Shown in pieces: positions 1 through 11,732 of a DNA stretch of 64,000 nt; within the stretch, counting starts at the first letter, position 1, and each line of letters begins with the position of its first letter. Below the pieces are notes generated by a model. The model searched no databases and was not told the origin of the DNA. It was given only the letters and a program-made list of their open reading frames with translations. The position numbers and the translations under genes were made by a program. This DNA is from Gautieria morchelliformis (Eukaryota > Basidiomycota > Agaricomycetes > Gomphales > Gomphaceae). Where the stretch lies: assembly GCA_015179125.1 (NCBI GenBank), contig WHVA01000189.1, positions 124,001-188,000 on the forward strand. The letters are read 5' to 3'.

Positions 1-277
1 CCTACCAGCCGAGGCCTTGCATTTACAGTGACTTCTACGGGCTCTTTATACTGTCCCTACGAAGTCTCGTTCTGTGAGTCCCCCGAAAGCTGGCCACACA
101 ATGTTGGCACGGTTCAAGTTTCCCCTACCCGGCGGGCTATCTTCGTGGTCCCTGTGGGTGTCTTTTTGGTGTTTCGCAGGTTGGACACCTCGGAGGTCAT
201 CCGTGGTGTTCACTCTCGGGCCACGTTGAGGCCCTGCGAGGAGGCGTGGCGCTCTTTTGGCCACACCCCCGCCGAGA
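1..277. other. No supported gene
   Basis: An open frame of about 98 codons runs from 28 to 324 on the plus strand, but it has no recognisable domain and its end lies in LTR-derived sequence. I see no promoter or splice pattern that would support it as a gene. Confidence 0.5.
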
Positions 278-648
278 GGTTACAAGTAGTTTTCAATCCA
301 TTAACTCACTATCTCGAACAATAGTAGTTACCACTAGTATAGTATAAGTAGCTACTATGAATGTATGAATCAATCATCCAGAATCAAACTGTTTCACCCC
401 TTGAAGTCACTGTAGCTTTATTTGATAGCTACAGAACTTAGATCTCGATAGTTTACTCCAATTCTTCGTTGAGAGTTCATATTACTGTTTACTCTAGACT
501 ACCTCAAAAGCGAAGCCTTTTGACTTAGTTATCCTTTAGATCGAGACCATTCTCTCGTCGACACGGTCATGTGACCTCCATCAATCAGTGCCGGACGCGC
601 CTCGAGAGGCTTAGTCAGCACACAGGAGAGGGACATGCATTAGATTTA
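278..648 (+). repeat. LTR fragment (family of the 781-1851 solo LTR)
   Basis: This stretch matches the second half of the two solo LTRs at 781-1851 and 54027-55077. Shared blocks include the run around the active TATA-like stretch (GTATAGTATAAGTAGC), the block with a GTCATGTGACC E-box-like site near 567, and the end block GGCTTAGTCAGCACACA. Similarity fades near 278 on the left and 648 on the right, and no target duplication is visible, so it is a truncated copy. Confidence 0.75.
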
Positions 649-780
649 CTGATGCGTGTGACCTTACCAAGGTGTTTGACCTACACCCCACGCAAAGCGC
701 AGGTATCCACCTAGTCTATAGTATAAAGTTGTTGGCATGGGTGGTTGTGGGCCTATTTTACGTAATCCTGACATAATCCT

Positions 781-1851
781 TGTTGTGATAAACACAATTA
801 TTTCACTTCAAATCATTTATATATAAAAAGAAACTAATAAAAGAAAGAAAGAAAAACAAAAGAAAAATCAAAAAGAAACAGAAATTATATTTATGATAGA
901 CGTCGGCGCAGACAACGATCACACGAATTTATGACATGCTATATTACTCATAGATCGGGTAATATACAGGAGTTCGAGCGTCGACCACGTGCGGTCGATC
1001 AGGGACAGCGCGCCTATCGAGTGATGGCATCGGCCATGACGTCGACAGGCGCCAGGCCATAGGCACCAAGGGGTGCGGGCACCAAACGCCGCAGAGAACA
1101 ATAGACTGCGCAGGAGTACAGGGTGCTGTGGAGCGACCTGAGAAAGTCACCTGCAGTATACAATACTCAATCAGCTGCCTCACAGGAAGGGCACAGAGAC
1201 AGTGGCCCCATCTCCAAGCCCAGCATATATGCTGGGCAGGGTAGACTCAGATCCATTTTCTATTTGAATCCCATGACACGTCTGACTGATTACTATCTAA
1301 ACACCATGTGGACAGGGGCTTTGTATACTAGGTACAGATCTCTATTCCAAGGCCCAGACAATCCTAACACCATCCCCATCACCCCATGACTTTATGACTA
1401 TAAATTAGTCACCCCTTAGTTACAAAGTAGTTTTTCGACCCATCCATCCAATATCTTGAACACTAGTAGTTACTATCAATATAGTATAAATAGCTAGTAC
1501 AAATGTATGAACGAAATCATCCAGAATCAATTATTCTGCCTCCTGAAATTACTGTAGTCTTGTTTGATAGCTACAGAGCTCAGATCTTGATAGTTTATTC
1601 TAAATCTTCGTCAAGGGTCTACTATCACTGTTTACTCTATACTACCTTAAAAGCAAACACTTTTGATTTGACTATCCCTTGGATCGACACCGTTCTTCTG
1701 TCGACGCGGTCACGTGACCCTCATTCATCAGTGCAGGACGCGCCTCGAAAGGCTTAGTCAGCACATAGACGAGGGGCGAACACAGTGATTTCAATCACTG
1801 AGCAATAGATTCTACTTGTTAAAAGGCACTAATTGACACCTTAATCTAAAA
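781..1851 (+). mobile_element. Solo LTR with 5-bp target duplication (ATCCT)
   Basis: The element starts TGTTGTGATAAACAC and ends TTAATCTAAAA. It is flanked by ATCCT at 776-780 and again at 1852-1856, the 5-bp duplication expected of LTR integration. A homologous copy with its own duplication lies at 54027-55077. There is no internal coding region, so it is a solo LTR left by LTR-LTR recombination. Near 1460-1495 it has a TATA-like stretch, and near 1708 a palindromic CACGTG site (GTCACGTGACC). Start and end resemble TGTTATGAT/ATCATAACA termini of fungal LTRs; the terminal CA has mutated to AA. Confidence 0.85.
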
Positions 1852-1856
1852 ATCCT

Positions 1857-2360
1857 GACTAAGATGCTGTGCACGATGCGTGTTCTCTCCCCCTGCCATC
1901 ACGCTCTCCCAGCATGCAGAAGCTTTTAATTCACTGGTGTGTCTCTCATTTAATTTTCGCTTTTTTAGCTCATTTTTGGCCCCTTTTTAGGCCAGATTAC
2001 ACCTCTCAGCTCCTTCTGCACTGATTTATCGGTGTGTACCTAAGTTAAGTGCCCAGTCTTCCTGCAGTGACCACAGTGAACATGCAGGAGTGTCGCTAGT
2101 GCGCGCATTATCGCACAAGCCAACACTAGATGCACAGCCGATCAACATACTGCTACGATGTCGCTCCTAATCTCAGATACCATTTACAGTGTACAAACGT
2201 GCAATACCTGGGCTGGACACGAAACCCCAACCTGGGGGTTTGCAGAGTGGCTGTCGTCGTGAGAAACGACTAGGCTCAAACTAACAAGGGGGTTGTTCCA
2301 CAATCGCTTGTGGGACCGCTAAGAAGTAAAGAAGGGGGAAAAAAGCAAACTGTTAGAAAT
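1857..2360. other. Intergenic, no feature recognised
   Basis: No ORF with a recognisable domain, no tRNA box pair and no repeat partner elsewhere in the window were seen here. Confidence 0.5.
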
Positions 2361-3785
2361 TAGAGCTCGAGGCGGCCGCGTTGAATCGATCTGTTACCGT
2401 TGTCCATGTCGTCCATGTCCGAGTTGACTCGGAAAGATCGGGAGCAAGAGGTCTGTACGTTGAGGAGAGCGGGAAAATGTTTGGGAGCAACGACAGGACC
2501 GTCGAGGAAAAGGCCGAAGTTAGATGGGCGCAACTCCCGGTGACGAGACCAGTGACCCGCCTGAGAACCGACGCTGACATGGAGCCTGCGATCGCGCTAC
2601 TCGCCCCGGTCCACGAACGACGTGGGGCAACCTTTGATTTTGGTTTCATCCATGAGACGACACCGTCAGACCTGGGGAGGACCTAAGTACCTTCCAGCTG
2701 CAGCGGTAGAGGGTCAGCCACACAAGCATATAGTATATCACATGCATGTTCTCCCGTGAACTGAAACAAGATGTCTGACCACAACGTCCTGGTCAGAAAC
2801 GTTCCACGAAGTTAGACAGTGTCCGGCCGGGAACCTGAGTACTGACCTGCAAGTGGCTCCAGCGCATTCCTGTCATTATCTTCCACCATGACTGATGCAT
2901 CAACCCACGGTCCGAGTCAGCAGCTGTATAGAAGCAGCCTGAAATAGGGACGGAATATGGCCAACAGTGCTGGATTTGATTCAGTTTCCAGCACCCGAGA
3001 CAAGTAATTTCACCAGGATGTCTCTGGCAGTGCCCAGATTCCGAGTCGAAGTGTTCTATACCAGCCACCCTCCCACTTTTGGGTCCTCTGTAGTTGCGGG
3101 GGACGCACAATGAGGCCTTCGTTGGCACCTTACTTGCTAGTAGCTTCAAGCTATTTCATGAACAGATACATTCCGAAGGCAACGCTGTAAAATCACACAA
3201 CATATCAGACCAGAAGACGCCTCACCCTGGTCCAATTCGGCATCTACGTCTCCTGCCTCACTCAACATGTCATCAATCAGTGCGGTCGTGGCATCAACGA
3301 CAGTCTCGACTGGGCCTCGAACGCAAAATCACGAGCCAGAACCTGCCCAGGTATGCGTAACGGCCGAGGAATCCCCTTCGCTTCAGGTGCCTGCCCTTCG
3401 GCGGGTGCCGCCCCCACGGGCGCGGGTATTGCTCACCGTCCCTTCCTGCGCGGCCGCATTCGTCTCCATCGGATCCCTTTGTGAGGAGATGAGCGTCGCT
3501 CATCCTGACTCATCTTCACAGGAAGACAGTCATCGCACTGGGAATCCGCCGCCGGCTTCGACTGGGGCTGACATCGGGAGTCCCCTGGCTGTGCCGGATG
3601 CTCATATCAGCACTGAGATACATGGTATTCGTGCAAGCTCGTCCATCTATCCGTGGAGATGGATAGTGTGCTGGGGAATGGATAGATAGGATCATCAGGA
3701 TCACCGGTGAATAGTCACCTTGACACCCTTCTGGTCATAACTCCGTTCCCGCGCCCCATGCCCTCTTCCCCTTGTTCATTGCGTT
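2361..3785 (+). repeat. Left arm of a long inverted repeat (partner 60725-62081)
   Basis: Most of this segment reappears in reverse complement at 60725-62081. Conserved peptide strings in translation make the match visible: VEESGK.FGSNDR and RTDADM on one side, CFYTAADSDR and HQSWWKIMTGMRW on the other, with matching non-coding spacers. I estimate 80-90% identity. Short ORFs inside (for example 2381-2686, 2793-3149 minus, 3267-3689) are shared by both arms but show no known domain and many indels, so I do not call them genes. The sub-block 3400-3690 matches the other arm in the SAME orientation (see findings). Confidence 0.8.
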
Positions 3786-6010
3786 GAGGTGACCCAAAAC
3801 TCAGCAGGTCCTAGGTCACAGCACCGGCTAAGCGCAAGGAAGCAACCATAGAGCGTGCTCTCAGCCTCAGCACGCTCAGATGGGAGCTGGTGTTGGTTGG
3901 GTTGAGAAACAATACAGCCCAGTTACCGCGCAACGCTGGGAAAGTGTCGGTGCGAGGGTTGAGTGGAAATATGTATACGAGACTGAGTACAGATTATAGT
4001 CAGAAAGCTCGAAGACAGTAACGACAACAATGCTGCCAAGAGACGAGAGAAGAGCGAGGTACGGCGTATGTATATAAATAGACCGATACATAGACGATCG
4101 CATCATCACGGCGTATCACAGCACCACCCACACGGTCACACATGCACAAACTTCACTAAAGTCTGCTTGCACCGGGAGTCTGGCGGCGAGTGCGGGTGCC
4201 TGGCTGCACGTTCTGCTCCGGAGACGTGGGTGTGCCCATTGCGTCACTGCTTCCGCTGACAGCGCTGCCACACTCGCTGCCAGTCTGTAATTCTGAGGTT
4301 AGTCTCGTTTCTACACTCACTCCGTCATGAGAATAGAAGCGTCCTCCGCCCGCAACGTCAACCCCCCGAGTCTCAATTTCTCAGAAGTGGTCAGTGCAAA
4401 AGTGCGAAGCTCCCAAGCTTACCCACGTGGCGGCGCGCATCGGCGATCTTCCACGCCATTCCATCATTGACGCTGCTTCACGCTTGATCCACCGGTGAAT
4501 AGTTGAGTCACCGTGCGCAGTCCCTCCCTACCCTCGAATAACCTTAACACCTTCCCAATTGCCTTTAGTGCCGCCCATCACCGTGGACATTCGGGGCTCC
4601 ACCTTCAGCTCAGACACTTGCATCGCTCACTAAATCTTATACCGTAATCAACGCTTCGGAAGCTCCCCCATCTACATCATGCCCGGGGCAGATCTCCACT
4701 CAACGGAACACGCCTCGCGCATGCTCAACAAAGTTTTCTTCCCCATTCCATCAACCCTAACTGAGCAGATCCCCCCCTGTTCCACTGCACCCCACCTCGT
4801 GATTGCCTATTGCCTGTCCATTCCATCACCCTCGCTCAGCCGAATTACCTAACCGCCCCCCGCATACGCTGCTGCAGCACGCTAACAATAGCACCGCGGA
4901 GCGAAGTGTTCCAGCCCCTACGTCCAGGTACCTGGGCGTCCCTACAATACATACGTACCCTCAAATCTACTTACCCTAACACCGTCCCAATGCCTTTAGT
5001 GCTACCCTTTGTGACCGTGATCACTCAGACGTCACCACTTCGCTACAGCGCTCGTCGTCCCTCCCGAAATATTATCCCGTAATCAACGCCGCTGAAGCAT
5101 CTAGATCACGATCACGCCCAGAGCAGATCTCCAGCCGTCTCACTGCACCACGTCTCGCCCAAATATATTATTCCTTGTCCACGCCGAACACATCGCTTAC
5201 AGGAATTTACTTCGCTATTCCATCTCCACCGCCTGCGAGTCCCTATCAATAGCCGATGCAGAATCCGACGCGTTGGTTCAACTAGGACGTGGCGTGTGAT
5301 GGCTTCGATTCAGGACTCCGCAGACCGTTGTGCGCGATGGACCATTGTCCAGGAGAGGGGTGCACGTCCGATGTACTGTCGATGTTCTGGTGCGTCTCTG
5401 TCGATTTCTCTGTGGAGCGGATAGCGCAAGGTGTAAGAACATTGGATCACGCTGGCAGTAACACAGGTGGGCGATTTTCACTCCATTTCTGGTCATCGAC
5501 CTTGATGATACCTATATGCATCTGGATTGTATCATATCATGACGGCATACATCAGAATCGGCCTGAGCGCAACTCTCAATAATTGCACCCTATCCTATTT
5601 ATCACCTAATTGCTGTTTTATTCAGGTCCCTCATCGTGACCAGTCGAACTTGTTCTTGTAATAGTTGTAGTAATATTTTACCTTTTCATGCACGGAAGAT
5701 AATGATGATGCATAATCCCACCAGCGATCTACTTCAATGTAGCAATTCTGTACTTGAACTTGAGCAGGCGAGGCACCTTCCGCCGCACCTGTGCCGCCTG
5801 GATCACCTGTATCTACATACCGCCCGCACAAGCGTCGGGATCGTCTCTGTTCCCCAACCCGCGCAATCCGCAAAAACAACTGCTACAGCCGCTATAGCCG
5901 ACCCAAGCACCCTAATCGCCTCAACCAGCCGAATCCCCACGACCTGTGGACATCAGCGGTCGGTTGGTGTAACGACTTTAGAGTCGGAGCTCGAAGCGAA
6001 CGTGATAGAC
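3786..6010. other. Gene-poor stretch with a decayed tandem duplication
   Basis: No convincing coding region. The part 4520-4830 reappears, strongly diverged, at about 4935-5230. Examples are the blocks CCTAACACC..CCCAATGCCTTTAGTGC, TATACCGTAATCAACGC / TATCCCGTAATCAACGC and GGCAGATCTCCA / AGCAGATCTCCAG. ORFs at 5289-5582 and 5636-6013 lack domains and are probably chance. Confidence 0.5.
4520..5230 (+). repeat. Degenerate tandem duplication (two units of roughly 360-410 bp)
   Basis: Unit 1 spans about 4520-4830 and unit 2 about 4935-5230. Matching words occur in the same order in both, with indels between them. No function is apparent. Confidence 0.5.
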
Positions 6011-6199
6011 TGAGGAATTGAGTTCTTAGGGTGAGGGGACTCGATATAACCAGTCTTTATCAACGATAGATTGGGGTGCTAGGAGTCTCAAGTATTTACA
6101 GGATAATTGGTCTCAGCTTATATACGTCTTTCTTGTTCTAAATTTGGCCCGGTCGGTCTGTAAGGTGTCGGCGTTAGTAAGCTCGCCCGGTTCCTTACA
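6011..6199 (-). repeat. 3' LTR of Gypsy 1
   Basis: 189 bp, nearly identical to 10772-10962. On the plus strand it runs from TGAGGAATTG to GTTCCTTACA. The preceding GATAGAC is shared with the other LTR, so the true boundary may lie up to 7 bp further left. Confidence 0.85.
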
Positions 6200-6275
6200 T
6201 TCGCCCTCCTTCGCTACAAGGTAGTGAACAACAAATCCCTGTGTGCAAACATTGTGAGTCACTAACCAACTATGT

Positions 6276-9200
6276 CTAATCCGCAGTCTCTTGCATCTCA
6301 TCAGCCGCGCCGCTGGTGGCCAGTCCTGCGACGCCGTTGATCAACTCCTGTACTACAAGTTCGAAGGCTTGTTGGTCAGCCGCGGTGAGAGTTGTTCTGT
6401 GGTGATCAGGAGACTGACCAGGCTCTTGAGAGCTTGTGCTCGCGATTGGCTGGGTAGGGGGAGGAGGGGTGGAAGCGGAGGGGGACGTGGCGGGGGCGGC
6501 CGTGGGCTGACTAGGGCCCGCGCCCGTCCTCTGCACCTTCCGTGGAGGTCCCCCCGTTGCTGGAGCCGTGCCGTTGGTGGCCCCCCTTCCCCTGCCTCTC
6601 CCTCGTCGTCCACCTCTGTAGGCCCTTTGGCCGTGGTCGAATGCCGCGCTGTAAGTCGCCACAGCTTTGTCGTTTATTTGCTGAAACAGGTTGTAGGAGG
6701 CAAATCGCTCCATGAACAACTCGTCCGGCATATCATACCTCCCGTGCGGCCTAGGCGGTACGTAGTACGGCGAGTAGGATTCGGCGTGACGAGTGGGGGG
6801 GTATCCATATTGCACAGAGCGGTGGGACCGCGTCTGGTGAGCCGGCGCGCCATAGTAGCTTGGCGGGTACGTGTGCGCGGCGGCTACTGACGCTGAGCGA
6901 CTGGCGTGTGGCGTTGCGGGGGCGAGGTTCGTTTCCGCGTATTGGGACACAGAATCAAAATTACTGAAAGCCTCGGATATTTCAGAGATAGCGTCGTCAT
7001 TGGCATCACGGGGGTGCTTGTTTGCAACGTAGAACGACTGGGCCACCAGCCAAGTCTCGTAGCCTTGTGGCGCAGGCCCAGGATCAGGCCCGCCCGCATG
7101 TTGGTATAGGGTGAAGCCGTTGTGCCATAGTTGGTAGGCAGCGGGCGTGAGGGGAGCGTTGGCAGCCGCGGTGTCGGTGGACATAGGGGTGAGTGCTACA
7201 CAAATTTTTACCAGTGTCTTGACCCCTGTTTTATATGTTTTCTCAGACCCATCGATCGGTACTAGTATCGTGATCGCGTTGTTGCCGATTGGAGACATCG
7301 CTCTCTCCATGTCCGGTAGGTCTATCAAATGTTCGATGTCCGGCAGAGGCTGACCGGATCCCTTCGGCAAGTCTTTTACAGATGTAACGTCCTGCCCTTC
7401 GAGGTAGGTGTCGATTGCGGCCAGGTGCTTGACAGACAGGTAAGGGAGCCAAGTCCTGTCCCTGCTCTGCCATAGCACCTGGAACCACGCGTTTTCGCCA
7501 GAGCTACAGTGAGTGTCTATTCGCCGCACGTGCCATTCTAATGGTGCATCCCCCAGATCAGTTACCTGTCTAACCGCACGTCCGGGGAACCGGCGGTCAT
7601 CGTTTGCCATGTGGATTCGCAGCAGGTTGGCATGAAATATTGGGTGTATGCCTCGTGCTAATAGCTTGTCCGGTAACGCAAGTTTGTATGTTGTCCCTGT
7701 TACTACTTCTTTCGTTATTCTATAGGGACCAATGAATTTGGGCGACAACTTACGTGCTCTCCCTTTTGGCAGGTTGAGATTCGCCGTTGATAGGTATACC
7801 AGATCCTCGACTTTAAAAGGAGCGGGTCGTCATTTTCTGTTTGCCAGGTGCGTTTGCTTTACTCGTTGGGTGAGTATTGAGTCATGTGCAGCGATCAGGG
7901 TGTCCTTTAGCCTTTGTGCAAAGCGTCGTACACCCGGAACTTGCTCCTGGTTGGAGTCCCAGCTTCCACAGTTCAGGAAGAATGGCGTGAAGCCCGTTGT
8001 GTCAGAGTGTGCGCTGTTGAAGGCGAATTCAACGGCTGGCAGCTTCTGTACCCAGTCCTTCTGGTCAGCCGCCACTGCTATGCGCAGCATCTGAGTTATC
8101 GTCCTATTTGCGCGCTCGGTAGCCCCATCGGTCTGTGGATGGTAGGCCGTGGAAGTTCTTATTTCTACCCCTATCAGTGAGTGCAGGGATTCCCAGAATG
8201 TGGATGTAAACAGGGAATCTCTATCACTGATTATGATTTCAGGTACACCGTGCAGCTTGTAAATTGTGTCGAGTACAAGTTCAGCGATTTCCTTGGCCCC
8301 GTACGTCTTTCTGGAAGGGGTAAGATGCACCATTGACGACAGGTGGTCTATGATTACGCATATCATGTCAAAATCTCCGTTCTGGTTACTCGACGTCGGC
8401 AAGGGACCTACGAAGTCAATTCCAATCTGCTGCCAACGACGGGCAGGCACTGTGAGTGGTTTCAGGTTCCCGTATACCTTCTGATTTCTAGGTTTTACCA
8501 CGGCGCAGGTGTGGCAACTGTCACAGTAGTCTTTTATGTCCGTGAAGATACCAGGCCACCACACGTGATCCCTTAAGTAGTAGAACATCTTGTGTCCTCC
8601 CAGGTGCGCTAGCAGTGAGTGTGCGTGGCCTATAATCGTTTCTCTAATCCCTTTGCTCTTATGCGTTCCGTTAGGTACGCAAAGTCTCATGTCCCCTCGT
8701 ATTCTTACGTATAGCAAGTCGTCTTGCTTTAGGAAGTTCTCATGGTGATGTAAGTTTTCCATGATGCCTCGGAAAAAATCATCCTGACTATAGTATTCCT
8801 TTAGGAAACCGGGGAACTGGAACGACGGGTCGAACATAGATATGAGTTCCCCAAAGCTGGGGGGGGAATAATAATGTTGGGAGTTGTCCTGTTCAGGACT
8901 GTTATCCTCGAGGTTGGTGCCTTCTTCAGCGTCCTCTGGGTAAGTCTGTTTTGCCTCATTGCGCGCCCTCCGCTTACGTCCTGTAGCCCTTATCTTTGTG
9001 GATCTCTCATCGGTCTTTTCAGTTCGCGGGCCTATCGCGGTGGCGTTATCGTCATACCTAACCGGTAACTTTATTGTGCGTCCTCTCCGAGTCGTTTTCG
9101 GAGTGACTTCAATGACGTCAGTGGCGTTTAGGTGCATTTCGAGGGATGCATCGGCTTCGTGGCCTGTTCTCAAAGGGCAGAGGCTTCTTGATATTGTCTG

Positions 9201-10754
9201 CGTGGCTGTGGGTACGTCATCCTCTTGTATGTATTCTGAGGCAGCTCTTACTGTCCCAGCAGGTTCGGCGTTATACATCCTGGACAGCGCGTCTGCAACT
9301 ACGTTGGTTTCTCCTGGGATGTAGTTTATTTCAAAGTCAAAATCGCTGAGCACATCTATCCACCGATGTTGTCTGGCGGACAGATTTCTTTGATTCAGGA
9401 TGTGTTCGAGTGGCTTGTGGTCCGTGAAGATATGGAACCTCACCCCTTGTAGTAGGTGTCTGAATCTTTTTAGAGATTCTATTATGGCTAATAACTCTCT
9501 TTCATGTACCGGGTAGTTTTGCTGGGCCGGATTGAATTTTGCCGACCAGAAAGCTACGGGCGTCGAAGTGTGCGGATCCTTCCCCTGCGATACGACACCT
9601 CCTGCTCCCCCGAGGCTCGCGTCGCATACGAGATTAATGGGCGGGGCGGCGCTTCCGTAGTCCAGGACGACTCTGTGTGAGTCGCTATGTTCCTGCACTA
9701 TTCTTTTCACGTCCTCAAATGCCTGTTGCTCCGTAGGGCCCCATCGCCATGTTGCAGTTGATCCCGTTCTTTCTGTTAGGACCCCCATGGGGGTCCGAAT
9801 CCCTTTGCAGTTCGGTGCGATGTAGCTCACTGTTCCTATGAATGCCGCTAACTGGTCTCTTCCAGAAGGCGTCTTCCAGTTGATTATCTTGTCGACTTTT
9901 TCAGGGTCGATAACTAGTCCGCGACTGTTTATTATGTGGCCTAAAATTTTTAATTCTTTAGCAAAGAACTGAAGCTTATCTGGGGTTGATAAGTATAATT
10001 TCTCTTTGCGTAGAATGTCGATTATTAGTTTGCAATGTTCGACATGTTCTTCTATACTGTCCGAGTATACTATTATATCATCCAGATAAACATCCATAAA
10101 AATGCCGATGTAAGGCCCGAATATGTGGTTCATTAGCGCCTGATAAGTAGCGGGGCCGTTGCAGTCGCCTTGCTGCATTACTAAGCTCTCCATCGTACCA
10201 TCAGGTGTGTTGAAGGTCGTGCGGTGTACGTCCCTGTCTACTACATGAATTTGCTCGTAAGCATCCCTTCCATCGATTAGCGTCCGGAAGGGGTGTCTTA
10301 GGACATTCGTGAGTATTGATTCCATATTCGGCAGGGGGCTCGCCAGTTTTCTTGTATTCTTATTCTGTTCTCTTTTGTCAAGCACGGTTCTGATCCTTGT
10401 TTCACCATTCTCGCCAGGTTTCTTTAGCACTATTAACATTGGCACCGCGTTTCGACCTGGCCTGAACCGCCATCTGCCCGTATTTATGTATGAGTCGCGT
10501 TTCTCCCGCCATAGGTGCTTTACCGCTTCCGGGCACTTTGAAGGCCACCAAGGGTAAGTTTTATTCTCATCTATTATCGGTATCGTATGGTTGATGTCCC
10601 TAAACGGTGGGAGAGGCGTCTGTCCTGCGGGTTTGCATATATCGCTTGCGTATGATCTTAGCTCTGTTCGTAGGTTTTCCAAGCCATTTTCTACCACGTC
10701 CGCAGCCATCGAGCTGATCTGCGCTACTTCAGGACCAGAGATATCTTCCGACAT
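6276..10754 (-). pseudogene. pol: Gypsy 1 polyprotein RT-RNaseH-INT-chromo-like plus RGG-rich tail, one in-frame TGA
   Basis: One frame of 1,493 codons is interrupted only by TGA at 7830-7832. Order: RT with IFMDVYLDDIIVYS; RNase H with VCDASLG, HERELLA, TDHKPL and VADALSR; integrase HHCC zinc region (AHLGGHK...CDSCHTC); DDE core (GIDFVGPLP, SDRDSLF, ATERANR); GPY/F segment (FIGPYRI); chromo-shadow-like end (WFQVLWQSRDRTWLP). A further 300-plus residues follow, rich in Pro, Tyr and Arg/Gly (RRGRGRGRG). The 28 codons between the TGA and the next methionine (AFKVEDLVYL-type sequence) are intact pol, so the TGA is a point mutation, probably CGA to TGA. No protease or zinc knuckle is seen. The Arg/Gly tail could serve as nucleic-acid-binding Gag, but that is inference. 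Confidence 0.85.
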
Positions 10755-10771
10755 TGGGGATACCGATAGAC

Positions 10772-10962
10772 TGAGGAATTGAGTTCTTAGGGTGAGGGGA
10801 CTCGATATAACCAGTCTTTATCAACGATAGATTGGGGTGCTAGGAGTCTCAAGTATTTACAGGATAATTGGTCTCAGCTTATATACGTCTTTCTTGTTCT
10901 AAATTTGGCTCGGTCGGGGTCTGTAAGGTGTCGGCGTTAGTAAGCTCGCCCAGTTCCTTACA
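10772..10962 (-). repeat. 5' LTR of Gypsy 1
   Basis: 191 bp, near-identical partner of 6011-6199. It contains the presumed promoter (TATATAAGC on the minus strand). The pol start codon at 10754 lies 17 bp from the TG/CA boundary. I found no tRNA-type TGG primer-binding site directly after it. Confidence 0.85.
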
Positions 10963-11220
10963 GTTGGCCCGGGCGCTAAAGAACTCGAGGAGATGCTTGG
11001 CCGTTTCGTCCACCGTGGTGTCATTCGCGCTGGCGTAATGGCAAATCACGCTGAGGATCTATCTACAAGTCATGCTACGTGTGAACACTGTGCTCACAAT
11101 AATAAAAGGCCTACCAGTTAGGTAGGGGCGCTCCGAGGCTCGTAGTGCCTGTCAAGTCTTCTCATTCCCACGTTCTCACCGCAGTTCCCTCGCACTGCCT
11201 CCTTCGTCCCTCATACTACC
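10963..11220 (+). promoter_or_regulatory. Probable 5' region of the NLR gene
   Basis: This is the short space between the Gypsy 1 LTR and the NLR start codon at 11221. It is pyrimidine-rich just before the ATG (context CATACTACCATGA). No clear TATA box was identified. If Gypsy 1 is inserted here, the native promoter may be truncated. Confidence 0.3.
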
Positions 11221-11418
11221 ATGACCTCTAACTCCTCAATGGGCCACGATGAGCAGGTCGCCAAACCCTTTCCTTCATCTGGGCATGACGAAACGCCGCC
11301 GCCGATCGTAGAACGGTCTTTAGTACCCTCGAAGGTAAGCAAGGTTTATTCCAGGAGGCTAAACAATCAACGGGACTGACTATTTGACGAATCTTCATGA
11401 ATAGGTTGAATCGCTGTC

Positions 11419-11641
11419 TGTTAGTAATCGGAACGATGACACTGCCGAGGCAGAGCCGGCACGCATTTAGCCGGAGGTTCGAGATCGCTCTCGACCCCGG
11501 GTTGCTGGTGCGCCGGCATCGCATCGGCACAGCAGCTCGAAGGGATTGGTAATATAATGGACATTATAATTTGTATATAAAGGAACGATCTACTTGAGAT
11601 CAATATAGAATAACAGATTATTATATCTCCTTCGTTCCACA
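11419..11641 (+). repeat. 5' LTR of Copia element
   Basis: 223 bp, with a TATA-like GTATATAAAGG near 11572-11582. It appears identical to the 3' LTR. It starts TG and ends CA. Confidence 0.95.
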
Positions 11642-11653
11642 GGTTATGGGCCC
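11642..11653 (+). promoter_or_regulatory. Primer-binding site matching the initiator-Met tRNA anticodon arm
   Basis: The sequence GGTTATGGGCCC lies directly after the 5' LTR. It is complementary to the anticodon stem-loop of initiator tRNA-Met (GGGCCCATAACC), the half-tRNA primer known for copia-type elements, rather than to a tRNA 3' end. Confidence 0.75.
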
Positions 11654-11732
11654 CGACCATAACTAAACTATTACACATCTAGCTTACTCCAAATCACACT
11701 CTATACTCCAACGACTCAATAACCGATCGACG

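Larger units (their letters stand above)
6011..10962 (-). mobile_element. Gypsy 1: near-complete Ty3/Gypsy element, pol directly after the LTR
   Basis: Direct repeats of about 190 bp (6011-6199 and 10772-10962) flank one long minus-strand reading frame. In element orientation the LTR begins TGTAAGGAAC and contains a TATA box (GTATATAAGC). The two LTRs differ at only a handful of positions. The reading frame starts about 10 bp inside the 5' LTR, leaving no room for an upstream gag; a gag-like, RGG-rich segment instead follows integrase. No 5-bp target duplication is seen: the flanks are TAGAC-side and GTTGG-side sequence. The flank loss may reflect rearrangement. Confidence 0.85.

Noticed and set aside
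28-324. 98-codon plus ORF at the left edge
   Set aside because: No domain, no homologue in the window, and its 3' part lies in LTR-derived sequence.
2381-3689. Several 60-140 codon ORFs in the inverted-repeat arm
   Set aside because: The arms share the peptides but with indels and stops at different places, and no domain is recognisable; treated as repeat sequence.
6291-6890. 199-codon Arg/Gly-rich plus ORF
   Set aside because: It is the complement of the Gypsy 1 RGG-rich tail; the composition of the real frame produces the long shadow.
11228-11678. Minus-strand ORFs over NLR exon 1 and the Copia 5' LTR
   Set aside because: The same frame reappears in the identical 3' LTR (15706-15927), so it is a shadow in LTR sequence.
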